Assembly (NCBI GenBank): GCA_965221585.1
Contig: OZ244898.1
Location: 744,001 to 808,000, forward strand
Length of the DNA: 64,000 nt
DNA from: VXYK01 sp965221585
GTDB taxonomy: Bacteria > Actinomycetota > Acidimicrobiia > Acidimicrobiales > Aldehydirespiratoraceae
Reading direction: 5' to 3'
Both the position numbers and the translations under genes were made by a program. Positions within the stretch are counted from its first letter, which is position 1. The number at the start of each line of letters is the position of its first letter. Of the stretch, positions 32,658 through 42,055 are shown piece after piece. The notes beneath the pieces are model-generated. The model saw only the letters and a program-made list of their open reading frames with translations, was not told the origin of the DNA and made no database searches.

Positions 32658-34724
32658 ATGGCTGCGCCCAGCGAAACCGACGAACGCGAATTCTGGCAAG
32701 CCCGCCTCGATGAGTACCTCCGACACCTGAACGACCTCGGCCGCAGCGCTGGCACGATCAAAGACTACAAGACAGTGTTGACTCGTTGGGTATACCACGC
32801 GCTGTCCCGACACGAGAGTCCTGACAGGTTCAACGTTGACTTGGTAGCAGCGTTCTTGGACGCACAGAGCCTTGGACCAGGTGCGCGCGCGGGGTACTCC
32901 TCGCGCATTCGGCGTTGGTGTGGGCATTGGCAGGAGCGAGACGTTCGCGCGTGGGTGGTACGGGCCGGGGAGGAGGGCCAGGCAGAGCTACACAATCTGG
33001 ACCACGGTGTTGTGACCATCGGATGGGGCGAGTTCGGGAGCCAGGTCGGTGAGTTTTTCGACCCGGAAAAGTTCAAGCAGCATCTAGAAGAACGATTCGA
33101 CAGCTCCGGTGGTCGTGGGAGGTACCAGATTTGGAACTTCGCTAAGACAATCGAGATCGGTGATCTGGTCGTCATGCCACAGAAGCGGGCGGAACTCGGG
33201 GGACGGCGCCTGATCGCCATCGGACGCGTGACCGGCCCATACGAGTATGACCCCTCACTGGCGGACGATTTCATGCAGCGCCGGAAGGTCGAGTGGCTCC
33301 AGACTGACCTGTCTCGCGATGTTGTGCGAGCAGACCTGGATGCATCGATGAACAGCAGTCAGACGGTGTTCTCGCTCAGCCGTCACGATGCTCCCTACCG
33401 GATCGCCTATCTCGCTGAGCACGGGGAGGACCCTGGCAACAGGTATGGCAGCGCCGCCGTTGACGAGTCGGAGCTCTGGGAGCAGCGCCTGGAGGATTAC
33501 CTCGAGCATCTGCGCGTGGACCGGGGCTACAAAGTTGTCACGATCAACACGAAACGGAGCATTCTCGGCCGTTGGATTTCCTACGCATTAGAGCACGGCC
33601 ACCGCCCCGAGTTGTTTGATGCATCGCCATTGGAAGGTTTCTTGGACAATCCGGAGTGGCCCTCGCAAAAAACTCGCAACACCGTGCGCTCTCACATCAA
33701 GATGTGGTGCAAGCACTGGGAAAGAGACACCACAGTGACTGCCAACGACGCAGACAGCCAGTCGCTGGAAGAACGCCTTGAGAAGGCTGCTGCGAATCTG
33801 CTCTGTGATGTCCACCATTTGCAAGAGATCGTGGACCTGCTGGAGGACAAGAGACAGGTGATCCTCTACGGGCCTCCGGGTACCGGGAAGACTTACTTGG
33901 CGCAGGAACTCGCCGAGGCACTGGCCCCGGAGGAAGAGGCTCGAAGTCTGGTTCAGTTCCATCCTGCGTACTCGTACGAGGACTTCTTTGAGGGTTTCCG
34001 GCCCGTGGTCGACCAAGACAATCAGATGACATACAAACTGACCTGGGGTCCGCTCGCCACGTTGGTCGATCACGCCGTCCGGAACCCAGAACAGCGGCAC
34101 GTGATGGTGATTGACGAGATCAATCGTGCCAACCTTCCGCGAGTACTTGGCGAACTGCTGTTCCTGCTTGAGTACCGTCAGAAATCGATACAGGTGATGT
34201 ACAGACCCGACGAGGGTTTCAAATTGCCGAAGAACCTGTGGTTCATCGGCACCATGAACACTGCGGATCGATCAATCGCTCTCATTGACGCGGCTATGCG
34301 ACGTCGCTTTCATTTCGTTGATTTCTTTCCTGAGCGGGAACCCACGAAACATCTGCTACGCAAGTGGACTGCGGAGAACGCTCCTGGCCAGGAATGGGTC
34401 GTTGCTCTCGTGTCTGCGGTTAACGCGGAGCTTGAAAAAGAACTTGGCGGGGATCACCTCCAGCTCGGCCCGAGCCATTTCATGCGGGACGACCTGAACG
34501 ACGGCGGCTTCAAGCGCGTCTGGCGTTACAACATCGAACCTTTCATCGAGGACCAACTGTTCGGCCAGACCGCCAAGATCAAGCATTTCCGCCTCAAAGC
34601 TGTCCTCCAACGCCACAGATCGACGAGTTCGGACTCCCAGCGCGAGCATGTGTTCGACGAACCCGATATGGGGACGGCTGGACTACAAGTCGATGACGAC
34701 GAGTCGTCGGGTCGTGAAGACTAG
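32658..34724 (+). CDS. McrB-like AAA+ GTPase with EVE-like and duplicated integrase SAM-like domains
   Basis: I use the ATG at 32658 behind AGAGGA; a TTG 9 bases earlier is less likely. The 688-residue protein has an unusual N-terminus. SAM-like (phage-integrase core-binding) helices lie at about 10-95, an EVE/PUA-like domain at about 98-255 (WVVRAGEEGQ, VVTIGWGEFG, IGRVTGPYEY), and a second SAM-like unit at about 272-365. The C-terminal McrB motor has Walker A GPPGTGKT (405-412), Walker B VMVIDEINRAN (D486, E487), the McrB GTPase hallmark MNTADRS (533-539) and a conserved RRRF. The DNA-binding N-terminus should recognise modified bases, and the McrC subunit encoded next would cut. Known McrB proteins rarely carry two integrase-like units. 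Confidence 0.92.
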   Translation: MAAPSETDEREFWQARLDEYLRHLNDLGRSAGTIKDYKTVLTRWVYHALSRHESPDRFNVDLVAAFLDAQSLGPGARAGYSSRIRRWCGHWQERDVRAWVVRAGEEGQAELHNLDHGVVTIGWGEFGSQVGEFFDPEKFKQHLEERFDSSGGRGRYQIWNFAKTIEIGDLVVMPQKRAELGGRRLIAIGRVTGPYEYDPSLADDFMQRRKVEWLQTDLSRDVVRADLDASMNSSQTVFSLSRHDAPYRIAYLAEHGEDPGNRYGSAAVDESELWEQRLEDYLEHLRVDRGYKVVTINTKRSILGRWISYALEHGHRPELFDASPLEGFLDNPEWPSQKTRNTVRSHIKMWCKHWERDTTVTANDADSQSLEERLEKAAANLLCDVHHLQEIVDLLEDKRQVILYGPPGTGKTYLAQELAEALAPEEEARSLVQFHPAYSYEDFFEGFRPVVDQDNQMTYKLTWGPLATLVDHAVRNPEQRHVMVIDEINRANLPRVLGELLFLLEYRQKSIQVMYRPDEGFKLPKNLWFIGTMNTADRSIALIDAAMRRRFHFVDFFPEREPTKHLLRKWTAENAPGQEWVVALVSAVNAELEKELGGDHLQLGPSHFMRDDLNDGGFKRVWRYNIEPFIEDQLFGQTAKIKHFRLKAVLQRHRSTSSDSQREHVFDEPDMGTAGLQVDDDESSGRED

Positions 34725-34738
34725 GGGAACGCAAGAAC

Positions 34739-36181
34739 GTGGTTGACGCAGCCGGGTTGCTGGAAGAAACCGTCGTGACGGAACTCGAACACGCGGAACT
34801 GTCGTTCGAAGATCCGTCGGCCGGCTTGAAGCCGATCACGTTGTCTGAGTGGGCGACCAAGCGGGTTGAACTGAGCGATTCACTGGCTCGGCGTCTTGGG
34901 GAGACCAGATTCAACAAGTGGTTGTTGGTGAGTCCGGATCCCGAAGCGGGCTGGTGGAAGCTCACGGCGAAACAGTTCGTCGGGGGGTTCGAGGTCGACG
35001 GACTGCGGGTCATCGTGAGACCGAAAATCGATCCCCACAATCTGTTCCTGATGCTGGAAGTCGGATTGCCGGCCGACGCCTGGCTGCCGGAGGCGATGGA
35101 GTACGCAGAAACCCAAGACCTTCTCTCTGCGCTGATCTCATTCTTTGCCCGTACTGCTGAAACAACCCTGGCCCGAGGTCACTACCACTCCTACCAACAC
35201 CAAGAGGAGGACCTCCTCGCGCTGCGCGGACGCCTCGACTTCACACGCCAGTTCCGCCGAGGCGGACAACTGGTTCCGATGGCCTGCTCCTATGACGACT
35301 TCACAGCCGACGTTGCCGAGAACCGGTACCTCAAGGCGGCAATGCAGAGAGCAATTCGGGTCGTAGGGGTTCCGCTGGTTGACCGGCGCCGACTCATGCG
35401 CTTGCTTGTAGCACTCGAGGATGTCGCCGATGCGCCTGTCGAAGCCGACGACATTGATCGGATCACCTTTACCCGGCTCAACGAGCACTACCTGCCGGCG
35501 ATGCGGCTGGCCCGTCTGATCCTGGCCAACCTCACCCTGCAAGACCAGCACGGCGACACCACCGCTTCAGCGTTCATGTTGGATATGAACGACCTCTTCG
35601 AACGTTTCGTGACTGAGAGGTTGCGCCATAAGCTGGCCGGTCGTCTCGAGGTTGAGGGGCAGAAGCGCAGCAAACTCGACACCGCAGAGAGCGTGACGAT
35701 CAGGCCGGATCTCTCGTTTCGGCGAGACGGCCGAAGAGTCGGTGTTGCCGACATCAAGTACAAGCTCCGAGACACTGACGAACCCGTGGAGGTCGACCCA
35801 GGAGATGTCAGCGACTCGGTGGACTCAAACAGCGAAATCGCCAGCGCCGCTGTTCGGGCAACTCACGCCGACTACTACCAACTACTGGCCTACACCACAG
35901 CGCTGGACCTTCCCGGCGGCACGCTCATCTACTGCGTCGACGCTGAGAGCAGCATGGCATCCCGACCATCTCAGCTCACCAAGTCGACGATTGAGGTCAA
36001 ACACACGGGCAAGCGGCTCAGTGTTGTCGGCGTCGACCTTTCCGGCAGTCCCGCCGACATACAAGACCAGATCACGGCTTTAGCGGACCACCTACTAGCG
36101 TCTACCCGCTTCAAAGAGGTGTTTGGAACGCGAATCTCGTCCACGGAGATCCTTAAGGCACGGGACATGGATCGTAGGTGA
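34739..36181 (+). CDS. McrC-like restriction subunit, PD-(D/E)xK nuclease
   Basis: The 480-residue protein starts at a GTG 10 bases after AGGGGA and 14 bases after the McrB stop. The C-terminal half has the nuclease signature: RPDLSF (Asp324) followed by VADIKYK (Asp338, Lys340), the D-x13-D-x-K pattern. The N-terminal half has the GGFEVDGLRVIVRPK and LLDLRGRL-type beta motifs that bind McrB. In McrBC systems this subunit cleaves DNA after McrB translocates on modified DNA. The active site looks intact, so the system is probably functional. Confidence 0.9.
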   Translation: MVDAAGLLEETVVTELEHAELSFEDPSAGLKPITLSEWATKRVELSDSLARRLGETRFNKWLLVSPDPEAGWWKLTAKQFVGGFEVDGLRVIVRPKIDPHNLFLMLEVGLPADAWLPEAMEYAETQDLLSALISFFARTAETTLARGHYHSYQHQEEDLLALRGRLDFTRQFRRGGQLVPMACSYDDFTADVAENRYLKAAMQRAIRVVGVPLVDRRRLMRLLVALEDVADAPVEADDIDRITFTRLNEHYLPAMRLARLILANLTLQDQHGDTTASAFMLDMNDLFERFVTERLRHKLAGRLEVEGQKRSKLDTAESVTIRPDLSFRRDGRRVGVADIKYKLRDTDEPVEVDPGDVSDSVDSNSEIASAAVRATHADYYQLLAYTTALDLPGGTLIYCVDAESSMASRPSQLTKSTIEVKHTGKRLSVVGVDLSGSPADIQDQITALADHLLASTRFKEVFGTRISSTEILKARDMDRR

Positions 36182-36303
36182 CGACCGTCGTTGACGCTTC
36201 GGCACCAGAGCCGATGGGGCGAGGTGATCACGCCGGGCGGACCGGCGGATTAGTTCGCTAACGTCGAAGGCGACGCTCGCGTACCCGGCGAACGGCGCGG
36301 CGG

Positions 36304-36555
36304 CTACTTCGGGTTGTCTCCGGCGGACTCGTCGGCAACCGGGGGAATGCCGATGCCCAGGAACCCTTCGATCCGCGCCAGTCTCTCCCCGATTTGAGCG
36401 ATCGCCTCCCTGAGCACGTCGTGGTCTTGGCGCAGTTCGCGGATGGAGGCGTTGACGTCGTCGCGAAGTTTGTCGATGCTGCGCTGCTGGTGCCAGACGA
36501 TCGCCAGACCGACCGACAGCACGGTCACGAGCTGGGCAATGGCCTCGGCATCCAT
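36304..36555 (-). CDS. Small membrane-anchored coiled-coil protein
   Basis: The 83-residue protein begins MDAEAIAQLVTVLSVGLAIVW, with one membrane helix (about 6-21) followed by a charged heptad region (about 24-66, DKLRDDVNASIRELRQDHDVL) and a Pro/Asp-rich tail. I know of similar small proteins near other genes in this kind of genome, but no function. It has no clear ribosome site and lies between McrC and the sulfatase. Real coding is supported by the intact heptads, but the evidence is modest. Confidence 0.55.
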   Translation of the reverse strand: MDAEAIAQLVTVLSVGLAIVWHQQRSIDKLRDDVNASIRELRQDHDVLREAIAQIGERLARIEGFLGIGIPPVADESAGDNPK

Positions 36556-36625
36556 ACGGACCGACGATAGTCCTAGCGGATCAACACGCGATGAAAAAGC
36601 ATGAAATATTGCTTCAACGCCTGGT

Positions 36626-38089
36626 TCAGAGCTCGTTGGGGTGGCGCTGTTCGAGGATGTCGGCCCAGGAGGACCGGCCGGTAGCGCGGAGGCGTTCGAG
36701 GTATGCGCTCAAATGGCCGCGGCAGTGATACGGGCCGCCTTCCTCCAAGACGATTTCCATCGGATCGACTGGGCTGTAGCTACGGGCCATCTGCTCAGAA
36801 GTCCAAGACTCCAACAACTCCCGACCCTGCGCCACCATCGACCCATCCTCAGCACTGAGATCGTTGACCTCGTGAGGGTCCCGAGCGATGTCGAACAGCA
36901 TCTCCTCGTTCCAATGGGCGTGGTATCCGTCGTGCCAGGTACGCAGGTAAAGGTGATCGCCGAAGCGAACCCCCCGCTGCGCAGACCACGCCCCCTGGGA
37001 GACCACGAGATGGTCGCGCCCCGTATCGGTTCCGGCTCGAAGTTCGCCCGCGACGCTTCGTCCGTCCCAATGAAGCGGCGCAAGGATCCCGGCCAACTCG
37101 ACGATCGTGGCCCCCACATCGAGGTGGTATAGCAGCCCGTCGAACACCGTCGGCTCCAACCCCGGCCATGACAGAACCGAGGGGATATGGCAGGTCGCCT
37201 CATCCGCGCCCTGATGGTCCGCATACACCCCTAGCTCGCCGAACGCCTCCCCGTGGTCCGAAGACACCAGCACGGCGGTCTCGTCGAGCACACCTAGCCC
37301 GGCCAGCTGATCCAGCAGGCTCCCCACGGCATCGTCTGCGTAGCGGATGCCCACGTCGTAGCCGTCGATGATGCCTTTGACGTTGTCCATCGACGAGGCG
37401 TCCCAGGGCTGGCGAGGCCCGGGGGTCCCCCATTCGTCAGGCGTGTAACCCCATGGTTCCTGCGCAGAATGCGGCCCCGACAAACCCCAGTTGTGTTGAC
37501 GGATCTCCTCGGTGTGCCACTGCGCGATCGGGTCGCCCTCGAACGGGTTACCGTAACCCTCCGGCGTGTTGTAGGGCGTGTGCGGATCCCACAGATGAAC
37601 ATGCAGGAACCAGTCGTCTTTGCGGCCGTTCTCGGCGATCCATTTGTGCGCGCCGGGGAGCACCTCGTCGGCTCGTTCGCCGCCCATGCCTCGCATCAGG
37701 TTGAGAGCTTCCATGAACCCGTGGTTCCACCAGCCCGCCGAGTGGCGGAACGGGAAGCTGGAGATCGAGGCGGTGTGGTAGCCGGCGTAGTAGAACTTCG
37801 ACGCCCACGTATTGGATGCGATCGTCCCGATGAAGTGCCGGCCCGCGCCTTCGGGCCGCAACTCGGCTGCGACCCCGCCGTGGTTCACGACCCCGTTGCG
37901 GATTCCGAACATGCCGGAGATCAGCGCGGTGCGGCTCGGCAGGCACGGCACGTCGGAGGCGTAGACGTTGGCGAATCGGATCCCGTTGGCGGCGATGGCG
38001 TCGATATTGGGCGTGGTGTTGCGGTGATAGCCCGCACAACCGAGGTGATCGGCCCGCAACGTGTCGATATCAACGTAGAGAATCCGCAT
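36626..38089 (-). CDS. Type I sulfatase
   Basis: The frame is open to 38104, but I start at the ATG at 38089 (MRILYVDIDTLRADHLG). The 487-residue protein has the alkaline-phosphatase-fold metal motif, DIDTLRADH, and the CxPSR motif VPCLPSRTALISG, whose Cys is converted to formylglycine. SDHGEAFGELG supplies the other metal ligands. It should hydrolyse a sulfate ester in the cytosol or periplasm; no signal peptide is visible, so it may be cytosolic. The start codon is enclosed by an inverted repeat (see that entry). It is the only sulfur gene here and may be a passenger in the accessory region. Confidence 0.9.
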   Translation of the reverse strand: MRILYVDIDTLRADHLGCAGYHRNTTPNIDAIAANGIRFANVYASDVPCLPSRTALISGMFGIRNGVVNHGGVAAELRPEGAGRHFIGTIASNTWASKFYYAGYHTASISSFPFRHSAGWWNHGFMEALNLMRGMGGERADEVLPGAHKWIAENGRKDDWFLHVHLWDPHTPYNTPEGYGNPFEGDPIAQWHTEEIRQHNWGLSGPHSAQEPWGYTPDEWGTPGPRQPWDASSMDNVKGIIDGYDVGIRYADDAVGSLLDQLAGLGVLDETAVLVSSDHGEAFGELGVYADHQGADEATCHIPSVLSWPGLEPTVFDGLLYHLDVGATIVELAGILAPLHWDGRSVAGELRAGTDTGRDHLVVSQGAWSAQRGVRFGDHLYLRTWHDGYHAHWNEEMLFDIARDPHEVNDLSAEDGSMVAQGRELLESWTSEQMARSYSPVDPMEIVLEEGGPYHCRGHLSAYLERLRATGRSSWADILEQRHPNEL

Positions 38090-38102
38090 TGCTAGGATTC
38101 TC
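38078..38102. repeat. Inverted repeat around the sulfatase start codon
   Basis: GAGAATCC (38078-38085) and GGATTCTC (38095-38102) are perfect complements with a 9-base loop. The loop contains the CAT that is the sulfatase ATG (38087-38089). In the mRNA or DNA this could form a hairpin or an operator with the start codon in the loop. A GAGAAT within the right arm may also be a -10 box at the usual distance. Confidence 0.6.
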
Positions 38103-38159
38103 ACCCGTGGCGCCTCACGTGTCTACTCACCGGTCCTGTGTGTGTCGGGAGGGTCGACG

Positions 38160-39062
38160 GTGGCACTGACGGCGGAGCAACGGCGGTGCTGGGAGGAAGA
38201 CGGCTTCTTCATCTTGCATGGCTGGTCCGATCCCCCGGTGCTGGAAGCGATGATTGAGCGAATCGTCGAGTTGGCCAGGGCCATCGACGGCGGTCTGGTC
38301 CGTAATGATCTGTTGGTGAGTCCAGAGGAGCTCCTTGCTGATCGGCCGGATCCTGAACAGCGCCTGTCGAAGATCTTTCGTGTCATGCGCACTGAGGATG
38401 TGTTCTACGAATGGGCGACGGAGGAGCGGCTATTGAGCCTGGTCGGTAAACTCATCGGCGCCGACGTCGATTGCTTCCTGAGCCAGTTCATCTTCAAACA
38501 ACCGGGTGCGCTGGGTCAGCCGTGGCATCAGGACAACTTCTATTTTCGGATGACGCCGCGCCCTCAGGTCGGGGTGTGGTTGGCATGCACGGACGCGACT
38601 CCCGACAACGGTCCTCTGTGGGTGGTGCCGGGGTCGCACATGGAGGAGGTGCATGACGATGTCGTTCTTGATCCCCGTGAAGGCGCCAACCTCGGTTACG
38701 TGGAGATCCAGGGAGCTGATACTTCGGCGGAGACTCAGGTGTTGATGACCGCCGGGGATTTGTTGGTGTTCGATTCACATCTGCGTCACCGTTCTACCGA
38801 CAACGTGTCCGACGGCATGCGCGCGGCGATGGTGTACCACTACGCCAGCGCCCACAGCGAGGGCCTGATCTCGTTCAACCATGACTGGGTGCCGGTTTTG
38901 CGAGACTCTGCCGCGGTCACCGTGGACCATGACCCCGTCCCCATCGAATGGCCCGACTGGGTCACCCAGAGCCCCGGCCCGTCATCCGAGGATGGCGATG
39001 ACCCCGAGGAGTTCTGGAAATCCAAAGCCCGCCAACAAATGAACCTGGGGACCAGCCACTAG
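38160..39062 (+). CDS. Phytanoyl-CoA dioxygenase-family Fe(II)/2-oxoglutarate oxygenase
   Basis: The GTG at 38160 follows GGGAGGG by 6 bases and I prefer it to the frame opening at 38142; the protein is then 300 residues. Iron ligands are visible as WHQDNF (H-x-D) and the distal RHRSTDN His and Arg. The rest has GVWLACTDATPDNGPLWVVPGSH and MVYHYASAH. PhyH-type enzymes hydroxylate small molecules, lipids or natural products; the substrate is unknown. It diverges from the sulfatase with about 70 bases between. Confidence 0.9.
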   Translation: MALTAEQRRCWEEDGFFILHGWSDPPVLEAMIERIVELARAIDGGLVRNDLLVSPEELLADRPDPEQRLSKIFRVMRTEDVFYEWATEERLLSLVGKLIGADVDCFLSQFIFKQPGALGQPWHQDNFYFRMTPRPQVGVWLACTDATPDNGPLWVVPGSHMEEVHDDVVLDPREGANLGYVEIQGADTSAETQVLMTAGDLLVFDSHLRHRSTDNVSDGMRAAMVYHYASAHSEGLISFNHDWVPVLRDSAAVTVDHDPVPIEWPDWVTQSPGPSSEDGDDPEEFWKSKARQQMNLGTSH

Positions 39063-39107
39063 CTGCTTCTGAGCAACCTGGCCGCGCAAGCAGCGTTTGA
39101 CCGGTTG

Positions 39108-39113
39108 TATAGT
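39108..39113 (+). promoter_or_regulatory. -10 box for the HerA-like gene
   Basis: TATAGT ends 7 bases before the GTG at 39121. This supports the GTG over the earlier TTG as the true start and suggests a leaderless transcript for the HerA-SbcD-SbcC series. Confidence 0.5.
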
Positions 39114-39120
39114 CTGCTCT

Positions 39121-40827
39121 GTGACTGGCGTAGGAAGGGTGCTTGGCACTGATGACGCTACGCCGCTTGAGTTCTGGGTGGCGTTGAACCCAGATTCCCA
39201 TCTGCAACTAGATGATGTAGTCGCCATTGACCGCGTGCTCCCCAACGACAACAAGATCGCGTTGTATGGCATTGTCAGCAATGTCCGGGCTCGTCACGAG
39301 GGTGCCCGCTTCGATAGTGACGTTTTCTTGATCGCGGACGGGATTCTCCCGGCTGAGGTGGCTGAGGCAGCCTTGGTTCAGGTCACGCGGATTGTACCTG
39401 AGACCTTTGTACCGCCGCTACCCGGTACCGAGGTACGGCGGGCAGTTGATGAAGAGCGCGATACCGCACTTGATTTTGACGAAGTCGAACGCCGTCTACC
39501 GGCCGGGCTCAGCCGTGACGAAGACCCCATCTACCTGGACCTGGATTTCATCGACGGCACAAAAGGCGCGCATATCAACATCAGTGGCATCTCCGGTGTG
39601 GCCACCAAAACCAGTTATGCCACGTTCTTGCTGTATTCGCTGTTCAACTCCGGTGTGCTTGGTGCTTCGGCGATGCACACCAAGGGTCTGATCTTCAATG
39701 TCAAAGGCGAGGACCTGCTGTTCCTAGATTACCTAAACAACCGGCTTGAAGACGACCAAAGTGCTAGATACAGAGCGCTCGGTCTGGAAGCCACGCCCTT
39801 CCGCTCGGTGGGGATCCTGGCCCCGCCTCGGCCCGGCGACCCCAACGCCACGCCTGCGACCGGTGCTCGCATCGCCGGTGTTCGCCCATACTTCTGGACA
39901 ATCGCCGATTTCTGCAGCCAGCGGTTGTTGCCCTTCCTGTTCGCCGATGCCGAAGACGAACGCCAGCAATACACCATTGTGGTGCAGTCGGTTACCGCAC
40001 AGTTAGAACAAGTTGCCCACATTTCAAACACCTCGGCTGGCGCGGTTCAAATAGAGGGAAAGACAATTCGGACATTCGAGCAACTGGTGGAAGCGCTAGA
40101 GAGAATACTCATTCCCGACGATCCCGATGACTCACCAGACCCGCGCTGGACGGGCCGGGCCATTGGCACGGGCACGATCAACGCCTTTGTTCGACGCTTA
40201 AATGCCTCAGTGCGTCACGTGAAACATCTCATTCGGGCTGACCTCGCCGATGCGCCCGCACACTCCATCGACTTAGATTCGCACCAGTTGACAGTGATCG
40301 ACATCCACATGCTGCATGACCGGGCCAAACGCTTCGTTGTTGGTGTGGTGCTGCGTCAAGCATTTGACGACAAAGAACGCAGTGGTACCTCCGATCCGTT
40401 GCAGTTCATCGTCTTGGACGAACTCAACAAATACGCCCCGCGAGACAGCAGCAGCCCGATTAAAGAGATTCTCCTCGATGTAGCGGAGCGAGGGCGGAGC
40501 TTGGGGATCATCTTGATTGGCGCGCAACAGACGGCCAGCGAGGTGGAGCGCCGGGTGGTAGCCAACAGCTCAGTGCGTGTTGTTGGGCGACTTGACAGCG
40601 GCGAAGCCGGGCGAGATCAGTACGGCTTTCTACCAGCTGTCCAACGTCAGCGGGCCACGATCCTCAAACCCGGATCAATGTTCGTTGCCCAGCCGAGGTT
40701 GCCGGTTCCGTTGCTCGTAGAGTTCCCGTTTCCGGCTTGGGCCACCCGTTCAGCCGAAGCGGACCTGTCGGTGGGGCCGAATGACAAACGGCCCCAACCC
40801 GCAGACCCATTTGAGGGTCTTTCGTGA
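39121..40827 (+). CDS. HerA/DUF87-like DNA-translocating ATPase
   Basis: From the GTG at 39121 the protein has 568 residues, and an N-terminal HAS-barrel-like region is plausible (about 1-110). The nucleotide-binding loop is divergent: GISGVATKT (156-164) has Thr where Walker A has Gly before the Lys163, although Lys-Thr is intact. Walker B is FIVLDELNKYAPR (Asp433, Glu434). A GAQQTASEVERR motif and GRLDSGEAGRDQYG near the end match the HerA/FtsK-like sensor and arginine-finger region. HerA hexamers pump DNA and activate NurA nuclease in archaea; the NurA-like gene is at 47798. It is followed by SbcD after 37 bases. Confidence 0.88.
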   Translation: MTGVGRVLGTDDATPLEFWVALNPDSHLQLDDVVAIDRVLPNDNKIALYGIVSNVRARHEGARFDSDVFLIADGILPAEVAEAALVQVTRIVPETFVPPLPGTEVRRAVDEERDTALDFDEVERRLPAGLSRDEDPIYLDLDFIDGTKGAHINISGISGVATKTSYATFLLYSLFNSGVLGASAMHTKGLIFNVKGEDLLFLDYLNNRLEDDQSARYRALGLEATPFRSVGILAPPRPGDPNATPATGARIAGVRPYFWTIADFCSQRLLPFLFADAEDERQQYTIVVQSVTAQLEQVAHISNTSAGAVQIEGKTIRTFEQLVEALERILIPDDPDDSPDPRWTGRAIGTGTINAFVRRLNASVRHVKHLIRADLADAPAHSIDLDSHQLTVIDIHMLHDRAKRFVVGVVLRQAFDDKERSGTSDPLQFIVLDELNKYAPRDSSSPIKEILLDVAERGRSLGIILIGAQQTASEVERRVVANSSVRVVGRLDSGEAGRDQYGFLPAVQRQRATILKPGSMFVAQPRLPVPLLVEFPFPAWATRSAEADLSVGPNDKRPQPADPFEGLS

Positions 40828-40864
40828 GCGTCGAACGAGCGCTCAAGACCACTAGGCCGGTCCC

Positions 40865-42055
40865 GTGAAGTTGCTTCACACCAGCGACTGGCATGTGGGC
40901 AAGACCATCCGGGGCCATAGTCGGGCACCTGAACACGAGTCGGTATTCGACGAAATCGTGTCGTTGGCTGACGGACACTCCGTTGACCTAGTGGTAATCG
41001 CGGGCGATCTGTTCGAGACCGCTAGCCCGACCGCGCAAGCAGAGGGATTGGTGTACAGGACATTGTTACGCCTCCTTGGTACTGGCGCTCACGTAGCAGT
41101 GATCTCAGGAAATCACGACAACGCCCGCCGTTTGCACGCGGTAGCCCCCGTGTTCAAGGCACTCGGACGGATCCATTTGGTGACCGAACCAACCCGACCT
41201 GACGACGGTGGGGTTGTTCGCCTTCCGACCCGAGGAGGAGACGAGGTTTGCCTAGCGATGCTGCCGTTCGTCTCGCAACGCGGCATCGTACGAGCCAAAG
41301 ACCTCATGGAAGCCGCCGCCTACGAGAATACTCAGCGATACGCCGACCGGATGCGCTTGCTGATTGACACGCTGACAGCTGATTTCGGCACCGACGTTGT
41401 CAACATCCTGACGGCGCATGCTTTTGTGTACGGAGGTCAGCTAGGAGGTGGCGAACGAGCGGCTCATTTCATTGAAGACTATGCCCTTGGGGCGGCGACG
41501 TTCCCTAAGGAAGCTAGCTACGTGGCCCTGGGCCATGTGCATCGCGCCCAGAAAATTGCGGGTGCAGCCCCGATTCACTACTCAGGGTCGCCGCTCCAGC
41601 TCGATTTCGGGGAAGAAGACCAGCCAAAAGTGGTCAAGCTAGTCGAAATCGAACCGGGGCTTCCTCCAGTGGTTACGCCGGTAGCGCTAAGCGGAGGTCG
41701 AGCGTTGCGGACTCTACGTGGCACAATGGCTGAGTTGGAAGTGCTGGCCGCCGGTGACGACGACAGCAGTGGTGTTGAGGATGCTTGGTTGCGGATAGTG
41801 CTGAAAGGGTCCCGCCGCGCCGGTTTGGCCGACGAAGTGCGAGCCTTGCTCGGTGAGCGAGTCGTGGATGTGCGCATCGACGCCCCGGCACCTGAGCACA
41901 AACCCCGGTCAAACCGTAAGGATCGCCAACCCACTGAACTATTCGACGAATTTCTTGCCGAACGAAATGTCGCAGACGAACGGGTCCCAGCCATGTTCAG
42001 GGAGTTGCTTGATGCTGAATTAGAAGCGAGACCAGTCTCGGAGGCGTCGTTATGA
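40865..42055 (+). CDS. sbcD: SbcD/Mre11-type exonuclease subunit
   Basis: The 396-residue protein starts at a GTG and shows the phosphodiesterase motifs HTSDWHVGK (5-13), IAGDLFETASP, ISGNHDN, TAHAFVYGG and ALGHVHRAQ. In motif II the usual final Asp of GDxFD is Glu (GDLFE), a mild variation. These motifs bind two Mn2+ ions and cut DNA ends or hairpins with SbcC. Length equals E. coli SbcD. The stop overlaps the SbcC start by 4 bases (ATGA), so both subunits are made together. Confidence 0.95.
   Translation: MKLLHTSDWHVGKTIRGHSRAPEHESVFDEIVSLADGHSVDLVVIAGDLFETASPTAQAEGLVYRTLLRLLGTGAHVAVISGNHDNARRLHAVAPVFKALGRIHLVTEPTRPDDGGVVRLPTRGGDEVCLAMLPFVSQRGIVRAKDLMEAAAYENTQRYADRMRLLIDTLTADFGTDVVNILTAHAFVYGGQLGGGERAAHFIEDYALGAATFPKEASYVALGHVHRAQKIAGAAPIHYSGSPLQLDFGEEDQPKVVKLVEIEPGLPPVVTPVALSGGRALRTLRGTMAELEVLAAGDDDSSGVEDAWLRIVLKGSRRAGLADEVRALLGERVVDVRIDAPAPEHKPRSNRKDRQPTELFDEFLAERNVADERVPAMFRELLDAELEARPVSEASL

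Noticed and set aside
38160..39062. DNA-base oxygenase (TET/JBP-like) as part of the defence locus
   Set aside because: The protein fits metabolic PhyH enzymes and has no sign of DNA-binding parts.
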